A stretch of 64,000 bases of DNA from Catenulispora acidiphila DSM 44928 (GTDB lineage: Bacteria; Actinomycetota; Actinomycetes; Streptomycetales; Catenulisporaceae): the NCBI RefSeq assembly GCF_000024025.1, contig NC_013131.1, positions 1,736,001 through 1,800,000 on the forward strand. The letters run 5' to 3'. Below are positions 15,749-23,119 of this stretch, piece after piece (the first letter of the stretch is position 1; each line of letters starts with the position of its first letter). The position numbers were made by a program, and so were the translations under genes. The notes under the pieces are model-generated. The model ran no database searches. It had not been told where the DNA came from and was given only the letters and a program-made list of their open reading frames with translations.

Positions 15749-17125
15749 CTACAGCCGGGTCCAGGCCTCGGTCAGCACCGAGCGCAGCGTCTGCTCGATC
15801 TCGTCGAACTCGCTCTGCCCGACGATCAGCGGCGGCGCGAGCTGCACCACCGGGTCGCCGCGGTCGTCGGCGCGGCAGTACAGGCCGGCGTCGAACAGCG
15901 CCTTGGACAGGAAGCCGCGCAGCAGGCGCTCGGACTCGTCGTCGTCGAAGGTCTCCTTGGTCGCCTTGTCCTTCACCAGCTCGATGCCGTAGAAGAAGCC
16001 GTCGCCGCGGACGTCGCCGACGATCGGCAGGTCCGTGAGCTTCTCCAGCGTCGAGCGGAACGCGCCCTCGTGGTCCAGCACGTGCTGGTTCAGGCCCTCG
16101 CGCTCGAACAGCTCCAGGTTCGCCAGCGCCACCGCCGAGGAGACCGGGTGCCCGCCGAAGGTGTAGCCGTGCGGGAAGTAGTTGGTGCCCTCGTAGAAGG
16201 GTGCGGCGACGCGGTCGGAGACGATGGTCGCGCCGATCGGCGAGTAGCCGGAGGTCATGCCCTTGGCGCAGGTGATGATGTCCGGGACGTAGTCGAACTT
16301 GTCGCAGGCGAACATCGTGCCCAGCCGGCCGAAGGCGCAGATGACCTCGTCGGAGACCATCAGGACGTCGTACTGGTCGCAGATCTCGCGCAGCCGCCGG
16401 AAGTATCCCGGCGGCGGCGGGAAGCAGCCGCCGGAGTTCTGCACCGGCTCGACGAACACCGCCGCGACCGTGTCCGCGCCCTCGGTGAGGATCATGTTCT
16501 CGACCTGGTTGGCGCACCAGATCCCGAACTCCTCCTCGCTCATGCCGGGCACGCCGGTGATCTCGTCCGCGCGGTAGTAGTTGGTGTTCGGAACCTTGTG
16601 CGCGCCGGGGACCAGCGGCTCGAAGTACTTCTTGGCGTCCGGGATGCCGGTGATGGACAGCGCGCCGTGCGGGGTGCCGTGGTAGGCGATGTTGCGGGAG
16701 ATCACCTTGTGCTTCATCGGCTGGCCGACCAGCTTGAAGTACTGCTTGGCCAGCTTCCAGGCGGTCTCCACGGCCTCGCCGCCGCCGGTGGTGAAGAAGA
16801 CCTTGTTCAGGTCGCCCGGGGCATAGTGCGCCAGCCGGTCGGCCAGCTCGATCGCCTGCGGGTGCGCGTAGCTCCACAGCGGGAAGAACGCCAGCTCCTG
16901 AGCCTGTTTGTAGGCCGCCTCCGCGAGCTCGACGCGGCCGTGCCCGGCCTGCACGACGAACAGGCCCGCCAAGCCGTCCAGGTAGCGCTTGCCGTTACTG
17001 TCGAAGATGCGCGCGCCCTCGCCGCGGACGATGGTCGGCACCGGGTTGTCCCGGTACCCCGACATCCGCGTGAAGTGCATCCAGAGGTGGTCGTAGGCGG
17101 ATTTGTCCAGGCTGTCGGTGCTCAT
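15749..17125 (-). CDS. Class III aminotransferase (GABA/putrescine-type)
   Basis: A 458-residue PLP enzyme of the aspartate aminotransferase superfamily class III. Landmarks are GGGEAVETAWKLA at 114-126 (phosphate binding), SDEV with Asp259, and the PLP Lys288 in TCAKGMTSGYSPIG. Its relatives transfer the amino group from putrescine, GABA, beta-alanine or similar amines to pyruvate or 2-oxoglutarate. The start at 17125 is set by GAGGAAG; an upstream in-frame ATG at 17143 lacks one. Neighbouring Lrp, aldehyde dehydrogenase and amine-oxidase genes support a role in amine catabolism. Confidence 0.92.
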   Translation of the reverse strand: MSTDSLDKSAYDHLWMHFTRMSGYRDNPVPTIVRGEGARIFDSNGKRYLDGLAGLFVVQAGHGRVELAEAAYKQAQELAFFPLWSYAHPQAIELADRLAHYAPGDLNKVFFTTGGGEAVETAWKLAKQYFKLVGQPMKHKVISRNIAYHGTPHGALSITGIPDAKKYFEPLVPGAHKVPNTNYYRADEITGVPGMSEEEFGIWCANQVENMILTEGADTVAAVFVEPVQNSGGCFPPPPGYFRRLREICDQYDVLMVSDEVICAFGRLGTMFACDKFDYVPDIITCAKGMTSGYSPIGATIVSDRVAAPFYEGTNYFPHGYTFGGHPVSSAVALANLELFEREGLNQHVLDHEGAFRSTLEKLTDLPIVGDVRGDGFFYGIELVKDKATKETFDDDESERLLRGFLSKALFDAGLYCRADDRGDPVVQLAPPLIVGQSEFDEIEQTLRSVLTEAWTRL

Positions 17126-17191
17126 TGCAACTTCCTCGTCCAAAGGAGTGGATCGTTCGGGGACGGGCCCTGGCGGGCGCCGATCTTGCCG

Positions 17192-17671
17192 CTACAGGGC
17201 GCCCCAGGTGTACGTTTGTTTGCGAAGCTTGAGGTAGACGAAAGATTCGGTCGACCGGACCTGCGGGAGCGCTCGGATCCGCTTGTTGATGATCTCCAGG
17301 AGGTGGTCGTCGTCCGCGCACACCACCTCGACCAGCAGGTCGAAGGACCCGGCGGTCATCACCACGTAGTCCACCTCGGCCATGGCGGCCAGCGCGTCGG
17401 CCACCGGCTCCAGATCGCCCTCGGCGCGGATGCCGATCATCGCCTGGCGGTGGAAGCCCACGGTCAGCGGGTCGGTCACGGCCACGATCTGCATGACGCC
17501 GGCGTCGATGAGCTTCTGCACCCGCTGGCGCACGGCGGCCTCGCTCAGACCCACCGCCCGGCCGATCGTCGCGTACGCGCGCCTGCCGTCCTGTTGGAGC
17601 TGTTCGATGATCGCCTTGGACAGGGGATCCAGATGGTAGCCGCCGGCCCGGTCGTTCGTCCTGTCGGTCAC
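17192..17671 (-). CDS. Lrp/AsnC family transcriptional regulator
   Basis: A 159-residue Lrp-type regulator. The N-terminal helix-turn-helix covers about 14-60 (YATIGRAVGLSEAAVRQRVQ at 34-53), and the RAM effector-binding domain covers about 70-150. Lrp proteins respond to amino acids or amines and often regulate adjacent transporters and catabolic genes. It lies between the aminotransferase, 66 nt downstream on the same strand, and the divergent aldehyde dehydrogenase. GTG start without a clear Shine-Dalgarno; CACAAT lies 6 nt upstream and could be a -10 for a leaderless message. Confidence 0.93.
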   Translation of the reverse strand: MTDRTNDRAGGYHLDPLSKAIIEQLQQDGRRAYATIGRAVGLSEAAVRQRVQKLIDAGVMQIVAVTDPLTVGFHRQAMIGIRAEGDLEPVADALAAMAEVDYVVMTAGSFDLLVEVVCADDDHLLEIINKRIRALPQVRSTESFVYLKLRKQTYTWGAL

Positions 17672-17715
17672 GAAGGGATTGTGACAACGGGAACGGTATC
17701 TTGGCAAGGCTTCAT

Positions 17716-17771
17716 CGATGGAATCCGTACGCCAGGGCGATTTTCAGCACTGAATCCATCGTCACTGTGAC
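17716..17771. promoter_or_regulatory. Candidate Lrp-binding region
   Basis: Between the divergent Lrp and aldehyde dehydrogenase genes lie a 7-bp inverted repeat CGATGGA/TCCATCG (17716-17722 and 17755-17761) and the palindrome GTCACTGTGAC (17761-17771). The region is more AT-rich than its surroundings. Regulator binding is inferred from position only. Confidence 0.35.
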
Positions 17772-17862
17772 CGGAGCTGTGTAGGCTGGTCGTGAGACCG
17801 GCCCGGACCCGTCCCGATGCCGCGACGAGGAAGTCGCGGCGGCACTGAAGGAGAGCAACACC

Positions 17863-19296
17863 GTGGAAGCACGCCAGCTGCGCAACTACGTGGGCGGCAA
17901 GCCGGTCGACACCGTGTCGGGCCGGACCAGCCAGATCATCGACCCCGTCACCGAGCAGGTGATCGCGCTCGCGCCGGTGTCCGAGCCCGATGACGTCGAC
18001 GCCGCGATGCGCGCCGCCGCCGAGGCCTTCCCGGCCTGGCGCGACACCACGCCGTCGGACCGGCAGCGGCTGCTGCTGAAGGTCGCCGACGCGATCGAGG
18101 CGCGCGCCGCCGAGATCGTCGCCGTGGAGTCGCAGAACACCGGCAAGCCGCTGGGGCTGACCGCCTCGGAGGAACTGCCCCCGATGGTGGACCAGATCCG
18201 CTTCTTCGCCGGCGCCGCGCGGATGCTGGAGGGCGCCGCCTCGGCCGAGTACCTGGCCGGGCACAGCTCCTGGGTCCGGCGCGAGCCGGTCGGCGTCTGC
18301 GCGCAGGTCGCGCCCTGGAACTACCCGGCGATGATGGCGGTCTGGAAGTTCGCCCCGGCCATCGCCGCGGGCAACACCGTGGTCCTGAAGCCCTCGGACA
18401 CCACGCCGATGTCCACCCTGCTGCTGGCCGAGATCATCGGCGAGATCCTGCCGGCCGGGGTGTTCAACGTGGTCTGCGGCGACCGGGACACCGGCCGGGC
18501 GATGGTCGGGCACAAGACCCCGGCGATGGCCTCGATCACCGGCTCGGTCCGAGCCGGCATGGAGGTCGCCGCCACCGCCTCGGCGGACGTCAAGCGCGTG
18601 CACCTGGAACTGGGCGGCAAGGCGCCGGTCATCGTCTACGCCGACGCCGACCTGGACGCCGCGGTCGAGGGCATCTCGGTCGCCGGGTACTTCAACGCCG
18701 GCCAGGACTGCACCGCCGCGACGCGCGTGCTGGTCGAGGACGCGGCGTACGAGGCCTTCGTCGAAAAGCTCACCGAGGCCGCGAAGAACACCAAGACCGG
18801 CGCGCCGGACGACGAGGACGTGCTCTACGGCCCGCTGAACAACGCCAACCAGCTGCGCCACGTCACCGGTTTCATCGACCGCCTGCCGGCGCACGCCAAG
18901 GTCGAGACCGGCGGCGCGCGGGTCGGCGACACCGGCTACTTCTTCGCCCCGACGGTCGTCTCCGGTCTGCGGCAGGACGACGAGATCATCCAGAACGAGG
19001 TCTTCGGCCCGGTCATCACCGTGCAGAAGTTCTCCGGCGAGGAGCAGGCGCTGAGCTGGGCCAACGGCGTGGAGTACGCGCTGGCGTCCTCGGTGTGGAC
19101 CAAGGACCACGGCAAGGCGATGCGCGCCGCCAAGGCGCTGGACTTCGGCTGCGTGTGGATCAACACCCACATCCCGCTGGTCGCCGAGATGCCGCACGGC
19201 GGTTTCAAGCACTCCGGGTACGGCAAGGACCTGTCGATGTACGGGTTCGAGGACTACACGCGCATCAAGCATGTGATGAGCAACATCGAAGGCTGA
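17863..19296 (+). CDS. Aldehyde dehydrogenase (gamma-aminobutyraldehyde dehydrogenase-like)
   Basis: A 477-residue NAD(P)-dependent aldehyde dehydrogenase. Asn153 in PWNYP, Glu249 in ELGGKAP and the catalytic Cys283 in GQDCTAATR are all present. The GQDC(T/C)AATR pattern is that of the PatD/PuuC-type aminobutyraldehyde branch. It would oxidise the aldehyde produced by the amine oxidase or aminotransferase to the acid. The GTG start has GAAGGAG upstream. It is divergent from Lrp, and a strong hairpin follows. Confidence 0.93.
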   Translation: MEARQLRNYVGGKPVDTVSGRTSQIIDPVTEQVIALAPVSEPDDVDAAMRAAAEAFPAWRDTTPSDRQRLLLKVADAIEARAAEIVAVESQNTGKPLGLTASEELPPMVDQIRFFAGAARMLEGAASAEYLAGHSSWVRREPVGVCAQVAPWNYPAMMAVWKFAPAIAAGNTVVLKPSDTTPMSTLLLAEIIGEILPAGVFNVVCGDRDTGRAMVGHKTPAMASITGSVRAGMEVAATASADVKRVHLELGGKAPVIVYADADLDAAVEGISVAGYFNAGQDCTAATRVLVEDAAYEAFVEKLTEAAKNTKTGAPDDEDVLYGPLNNANQLRHVTGFIDRLPAHAKVETGGARVGDTGYFFAPTVVSGLRQDDEIIQNEVFGPVITVQKFSGEEQALSWANGVEYALASSVWTKDHGKAMRAAKALDFGCVWINTHIPLVAEMPHGGFKHSGYGKDLSMYGFEDYTRIKHVMSNIEG

Positions 19297-19334
19297 CACG
19301 CCTGATACGTCAGATACGCCAGGGGCGCCACCGC

Positions 19335-19364
19335 GGGCCGGCTCGGGAAAACCCGGGCCGGCCC
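19335..19364 (+). terminator. Terminator after aldehyde dehydrogenase
   Basis: A 13-bp stem with one G-T pair and an AAAA loop (GGGCCGGCTCGGG, loop, CCCGGGCCGGCCC), 38 nt after the stop codon. Confidence 0.8.
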
Positions 19365-19389
19365 AACGGCTTTCCACCATGATGAGCCC

Positions 19390-20700
19390 ATGGACGCGAG
19401 CACCCACTTCCGCGACCGCGGCGCCCTGATCACCGGGCTGATGTCCGGCGCGCTGGACGCCGTGGACGCCGTGGCGCGCACCCGCCCGGCCGTGGAGGTG
19501 CTGGGACTGCTGGTGCCGGTCGACGGGTTGATGGAGGACTACCTGAACGGCCGTGCTCGGGAGGGACTCGGTGTCACCCGCAGCGAGTTCGAACCCTGGC
19601 GGCGGCAGCTGCTCGCGGTGGTCGCGGCGTTGCTCGAGCGCTGGGTCGGCGACGACGCGGATCTGTGGCGGGCATTGGCGATGCGCGCCGGTTCCTACTG
19701 CGGGACGGTCGTCGAGCTGGTCGACTCGGTCGTCCGTCCCGAGCACGCCGATCCCGCGTCGTGGGCCGGTCGCGCGCCGCGCTGGCCGCGGGGCGTGGAC
19801 GCCTCGGCGGTGCTGCTGGCGCTGGCGCCGCCCGGGATCGCGGAGGCTTTCCTCGACGACTGCGTGACGAACGCCGCGGCGGCCGGGGTTCTGACGCGGA
19901 TGCTGGACCGCGGTCCGCTGCATCCGCTGTTCGTCGAGTACGCGCTCGGCAGCTTGGGCACGGAGGCGATGCGGGCGTCGCTGAATCGGAATCCGGCCTA
20001 TGCGATCGCGCAGCTGCGAGATCAGGTGCTGCGGGAACGGACGGACATCGCTGTGCTGGAGCATGCCTATTTCGCTCCGCCGACAGACCGTGCGCTGCGG
20101 GTCGGTCTGGTGCGGTTGGCGGAGGCGGTCGGCGGGTTCCGGCCGAGGTTCATCTCGCGGCTGGAGTCGCATGCCGAGGACATCGCCTCGCTGGAGCCGC
20201 TGCTGGTGTGCAGCGATCCGCAGCTGGTGCACTGGGTTCTGCGACGCGTCAACGCCACGCTGAAGGTACCGGCGATGCGCTGGGCCGCCTACGCGACGCT
20301 GGCTCTCACCGCCGGTCCGGAGCCGGTGTGGGCGCTGGAGCAGGAGCGTGTCGGCACGTTGTCGAGGATGGCCGAACCTGTGCGCGCGTCGATGTCGACC
20401 GGATCGGTGGCGCCGATCCTGGCGGCCGCGGGTGCCGCGCCGGTGACCATCGGTCCGGCGGGCTCGGCGATCGAGCTCGGCGCGCCGCTGATCGAGCCGT
20501 GGCCGTATACGGAGCTGATCTGCGAGCACGTGGAGGGCGACGGGCACCGCGCGGATCCGGTGGACAAGCCGGCCGCCGATCGGCCAAGCTCGACCCGGCT
20601 CGGACGTAGCGCAGAGGTTGTCGCGCCCGGTCTCCGAAACCGGGAGGACGCCGGTTCGAATCCGGTCGTCCGAGCCGCCGATGAGCCGTCCCGGGTGTAG
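19390..20700 (+). CDS. Helical protein of unknown function, frame runs through a tRNA gene
   Basis: A 436-residue frame with no family I recognise. It is mostly helical and leucine/alanine-rich, with a pattern suggesting stacked helices (an alpha-solenoid-like fold is possible), no membrane segment and no catalytic motif. The last ~45 residues are not typical protein: GLRNREDAGSNPVV is what a tRNA gene looks like when translated, and the frame ends at 20700 inside the second tRNA. Either the true protein tail was replaced by tRNA sequence, or the gene really overlaps the tRNA. Coding up to about 20580 is well supported. Confidence 0.6.
   Translation: MDASTHFRDRGALITGLMSGALDAVDAVARTRPAVEVLGLLVPVDGLMEDYLNGRAREGLGVTRSEFEPWRRQLLAVVAALLERWVGDDADLWRALAMRAGSYCGTVVELVDSVVRPEHADPASWAGRAPRWPRGVDASAVLLALAPPGIAEAFLDDCVTNAAAAGVLTRMLDRGPLHPLFVEYALGSLGTEAMRASLNRNPAYAIAQLRDQVLRERTDIAVLEHAYFAPPTDRALRVGLVRLAEAVGGFRPRFISRLESHAEDIASLEPLLVCSDPQLVHWVLRRVNATLKVPAMRWAAYATLALTAGPEPVWALEQERVGTLSRMAEPVRASMSTGSVAPILAAAGAAPVTIGPAGSAIELGAPLIEPWPYTELICEHVEGDGHRADPVDKPAADRPSSTRLGRSAEVVAPGLRNREDAGSNPVVRAADEPSRV
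20600..20674 (+). tRNA. tRNA-like gene, anticodon CCG (Arg by anticodon)
   Basis: A 75-nt cloverleaf: acceptor TCGGACG/CGTCCGA, UA at positions 8-9, a 3-bp D stem GCG/CGC, T arm GCCGG-TTCGAAT-CCGGT and discriminator G; CCA is not encoded. The anticodon arm is 2 nt longer than usual: a 6-bp stem CCCGGT/ACCGGG closes the loop CTCCGAA with CCG as anticodon (or a 5-bp stem with a 9-nt loop). Base -1 (C) can pair with G73. The gene lies inside the 3' end of the preceding reading frame. Confidence 0.75.
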
Positions 20701-20763
20701 TGCAGAGGCAGTCACACCGCCCCCTCAAGGCGGAGGAGGCCGGTTCGAATCCGGCTGCCCGGG
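20691..20763 (+). tRNA. tRNA-like gene, anticodon CTC (Glu by anticodon), C33
   Basis: A 73-nt cloverleaf: acceptor CCGGGTG/TGCCCGG with two wobble pairs, D stem GTG/CAC, anticodon stem CCGCC/GGCGG, T arm GCCGG/CCGGC, discriminator G. The anticodon loop CCCTCAA has C at position 33, where nearly all tRNAs have U. Base -1 (C) can pair with G73. It shares the D arm and variable/T region with its two neighbours, so all three look like duplicates of one ancestor. Confidence 0.72.
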
Positions 20764-20767
20764 CTTG

Positions 20768-20840
20768 CCAGGCGTAGTGCAGAGGCAGACACGCCGCACT
20801 GCGGATGCGGAGGACGCCGGTTCGATTCCGGCCGCCTGGC
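20768..20840 (+). tRNA. tRNA-like gene, anticodon GCG, with G-1:C73
   Basis: A 73-nt cloverleaf: acceptor CCAGGCG/CGCCTGG, D stem GTG/CAC, anticodon arm CCGCA-CTGCGGA-TGCGG, T arm GCCGG/CCGGC, discriminator C. The anticodon GCG would read CGC/CGU, normally served by ACG in bacteria. An encoded G-1 pairing with C73 is the identity hallmark of tRNA-His, so the aminoacyl identity is unclear. CCA is not encoded. A T-run (TCCTTTTT) follows at once. Confidence 0.72.
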
Positions 20841-20848
20841 TCCTTTTT
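20841..20848 (+). terminator. T-run ending the tRNA array
   Basis: TCCTTTTT directly follows the third tRNA. The T-arm and acceptor of the tRNA can act as the hairpin of an intrinsic terminator. Confidence 0.55.
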
Positions 20849-21031
20849 CTCGTTCCTCTTCTCGTTCCCCTTCTCTTCCCCCACGACCGCTGATCACGGG
20901 CCGTTCGTCCCTCGCGCGGCCGCCGTTCGCCCCCCCGTCCTCCCGATGTCACGGCCCTGGTATCCCCGCGCCCCCAACGGCGTGCGCCTGTGCAGCGTGC
21001 GTGACACGATGGTCCGCATGGTGAGTGAGCA

Positions 21032-22540
21032 GTGAGCCCGGTTGCCTCCGCCGAGGCGGGCAGCGTGCGGCTGGGCACGCCGATCGGCCGGGGCGTCCTG
21101 GCGACCACCATCCTGGGGTCGGCGATGGCCTTCCTCGACGGCACGGTGGTCAACATCGCGCTGCCGCGCATCGGCAGCCAGTTCGGGGCGACGCTGGCCG
21201 GGCTGCAGTGGACGGTCACCGGCTACACCCTCACCCTGGCCGCCTTCGTCCTGGTCGGCGGCTCGCTCGGGGACCGCTTCGGCCGCCGCCGGGTGTTCCT
21301 GATCGGCGTGGTCTGGTTCGCGCTGGCCTCGCTGGCCTGCGGGCTGGCGCCGAGTCTGGGCTTCCTGATCGCCTTCCGCGCGATCCAGGGCATCGGCAGC
21401 GCGCTGCTGACGCCCGGTGCGCTGGCGCTGATCCAGTCGGTGTTCCACCCCGACGACCGCGCCAAGGCCGTCGGCGCCTGGTCCGGGCTGGCCAGCATCG
21501 CCGGCGCGGCCGGTCCGCTGGTCGGCGGCTATCTCATCGAGTACGCCTCGTGGCGCTGGATCTTCCTGGTCAACCTGCCGCTGGCGGCCGCGGTCGTGGC
21601 GATCGCGCTGCGCTACGTGCCGGAGTCCAAGGAGCTGGTCGCGGGCCACTTCGACCTGCCCGGCGCCGTCCTCGGCGCGGTGGGTCTGGCCGGGGTCACC
21701 TACGCGCTGGTCGAGGCCGGCTCCAAGGGGCTGGGGTCGGCGAGCGTGATCGTGACCGCGGTGCTCGGCGTCGCGGCGCTGGTGGCCTTCGTCCTGGTCG
21801 AGCGGCGCTCCCCGGCGCCGATGATGCCGCTGTCGCTGTTCAGCTCGCGGGAGTTCAGTGCGGCGAACGCCCTGACGCTGACCGCGTACGGGGCGCTCGG
21901 CGCGCTGTTCTTCTTCTTCGCGACGTACCTGCAGGTGGTCGGCGGCTACTCGCCGCTGGAGGCGGGACTGGCCTCGCTGCCGACCACGGTCGTGTTGATG
22001 ACGCTGTCCTCGCGGGTCGGCGGCCTCACCACCAAGGTCGGCGCACGCCGCCTGATCACCGCTGGCGGCGCGCTGACGGCGATCGGCACGCTGATCCTGG
22101 CCACGTCCGGCCACCACCCGGACTATTTGACTCACATCCTGCCCGGCCTGCTGGTGTTCTCCCTCGGCATGGTGATGATCGCGGTCCCGGTGACCGTGAC
22201 GGTGCTGAACTCCACCACCACCGACCGCGCCGGCATCGCCAGCGGCGTGAACAACGCGGTGGCCCGCGCCGCCGGCGCCCTGGCCGTGGCGGCGTTCCCG
22301 CTGCTGGTGGGACTGAAGGGCGACGGCTACGCGAACCCGGCGAAGCTCGAGCCGGCGTTCACCAAGGCGATGGTGCTGTCCGCGGCGCTGTTCGCGGTCT
22401 CCGGCGCCATCGCCTGGTTCGGCATCCGCGACGCGGCGACGCGCACGACGCCGGAGCACGAGGCGCAGGAGCCGCAGTGCGCGACGTGCCTGCCGATAGG
22501 GAGCCCGCCGCTGGAGCCGGCCCAGGATCGGGCCGGCTGA
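21032..22540 (+). CDS. MFS multidrug efflux transporter (DHA2, 14-TMS type)
   Basis: A 502-residue EmrB/QacA-like proton-driven exporter with about 14 membrane segments. Motif C-like and motif A sequences are visible: FLDGTVVNIALP near 27-38, GSLGDRFGRRRVF near 77-89, and the linker after helix 6. Substrate is unknown; antibiotics or lipids are typical. The GTG start overlaps the stop of a short upstream frame (MVRMVSEQ), which could couple translation; no good Shine-Dalgarno is seen. The last 30 residues are hydrophilic. Confidence 0.92.
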   Translation: MSPVASAEAGSVRLGTPIGRGVLATTILGSAMAFLDGTVVNIALPRIGSQFGATLAGLQWTVTGYTLTLAAFVLVGGSLGDRFGRRRVFLIGVVWFALASLACGLAPSLGFLIAFRAIQGIGSALLTPGALALIQSVFHPDDRAKAVGAWSGLASIAGAAGPLVGGYLIEYASWRWIFLVNLPLAAAVVAIALRYVPESKELVAGHFDLPGAVLGAVGLAGVTYALVEAGSKGLGSASVIVTAVLGVAALVAFVLVERRSPAPMMPLSLFSSREFSAANALTLTAYGALGALFFFFATYLQVVGGYSPLEAGLASLPTTVVLMTLSSRVGGLTTKVGARRLITAGGALTAIGTLILATSGHHPDYLTHILPGLLVFSLGMVMIAVPVTVTVLNSTTTDRAGIASGVNNAVARAAGALAVAAFPLLVGLKGDGYANPAKLEPAFTKAMVLSAALFAVSGAIAWFGIRDAATRTTPEHEAQEPQCATCLPIGSPPLEPAQDRAG

Positions 22541-22557
22541 GAGCAATCAGCCCGGCC
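22531..22557. terminator. Hairpin overlapping the MFS stop codon
   Basis: GGCCGGCTGA pairs with TCAGCCCGGCC with one bulged base. The MFS stop codon is in the stem. It separates the MFS gene from the convergent repeat-protein gene. Confidence 0.6.
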
Positions 22558-22565
22558 GAGGCCGG

Positions 22566-22997
22566 TCAGCCGCCGACGGCCTCGCCCGGGTCGGGCCGCC
22601 CGGCAGCGTCGGGCTGTGCGACGCCGCCTCCGGTCATCTCCGGGTCCGGCTGCTTCACCGCGCCGCCGCCCCACTGGGGGTCCGGCTGCTTCACGGCGCC
22701 GCCGGTCACGTCCGGGTCGGGCCGCTCGGCAGCGTCGGGCTGTGCGACGCCGCCGCCGGTGGTGGCGCCCGGGTCCGGCTGGACGACCGCGTCGGGCTGT
22801 GCGACGGCGCCGCCGGTCCAATCCGGGTCGGGCTGGACGACCGCCTCGGACTGCCCGACGGCACCGCCGGCCCAATCCGGGTCCCGCTGGATGACACCAG
22901 CGCTGTGGGCTTCCGAATCCGGCTGCGCGACGGCGCCGCCGCCGAAATCCGGGTCCGAGTGGATGACACCGTCACTGCGGTCGGCATCGGTGTTCAT
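22566..22997 (-). CDS. Small acidic repeat protein
   Basis: A 143-residue protein of no known family. After a 14-residue lead (MNTDADRSDG) it consists of about eight units of 12-24 residues. Each unit opens with DP[DGQE], then GG[AG]V within the next 3-5 residues, and most continue QPD: for example DPDWTGGAVAQPD. It is rich in Asp, Pro, Gly and Val, with few basic residues, no Cys, no signal peptide and no membrane segment. The ATG follows GGGGG about 5 nt upstream and an AT-rich promoter region. It lies downstream of the STAND regulator on the same strand. A structural, ion-binding or peptide-precursor role is possible; none is shown. Confidence 0.65.
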   Translation of the reverse strand: MNTDADRSDGVIHSDPDFGGGAVAQPDSEAHSAGVIQRDPDWAGGAVGQSEAVVQPDPDWTGGAVAQPDAVVQPDPGATTGGGVAQPDAAERPDPDVTGGAVKQPDPQWGGGAVKQPDPEMTGGGVAQPDAAGRPDPGEAVGG

Positions 22998-23020
22998 GAG
23001 GATCCCCCGTTCCTGAGTGA

Positions 23021-23034
23021 ATAAGAACTCTTAT
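23021..23034 (-). promoter_or_regulatory. AT-rich palindrome in the repeat-protein promoter
   Basis: ATAAGA-AC-TCTTAT (6-bp arms) lies 24 nt upstream of the repeat-protein start and stands out in this GC-rich sequence. A -10-like TATAAG overlaps its edge on the minus strand. It may be an operator. Confidence 0.45.
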
Positions 23035-23119
23035 ATTGTGCCGGCCCGGTGGTGAAGCGGTGATAACCGGTACATTGCGACCTGGTCTCGATGCTAGGGG
23101 CGCCGGCGCCCCCAGGCCC

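Noticed and set aside
17668-20715. A 1,015-codon minus-strand frame
   Set aside because: It lies opposite the aldehyde dehydrogenase and the helical protein, and its sequence is typical antisense product.
20600-20840. The tRNA array as an integration site of a mobile element
   Set aside because: No integrase, no repeated tRNA 3' end downstream and no phage or plasmid genes within the window.
22566-22997. The repeat region as a CRISPR array
   Set aside because: The units are coding-frame repeats of variable length with no constant repeat-spacer alternation and no cas genes nearby.
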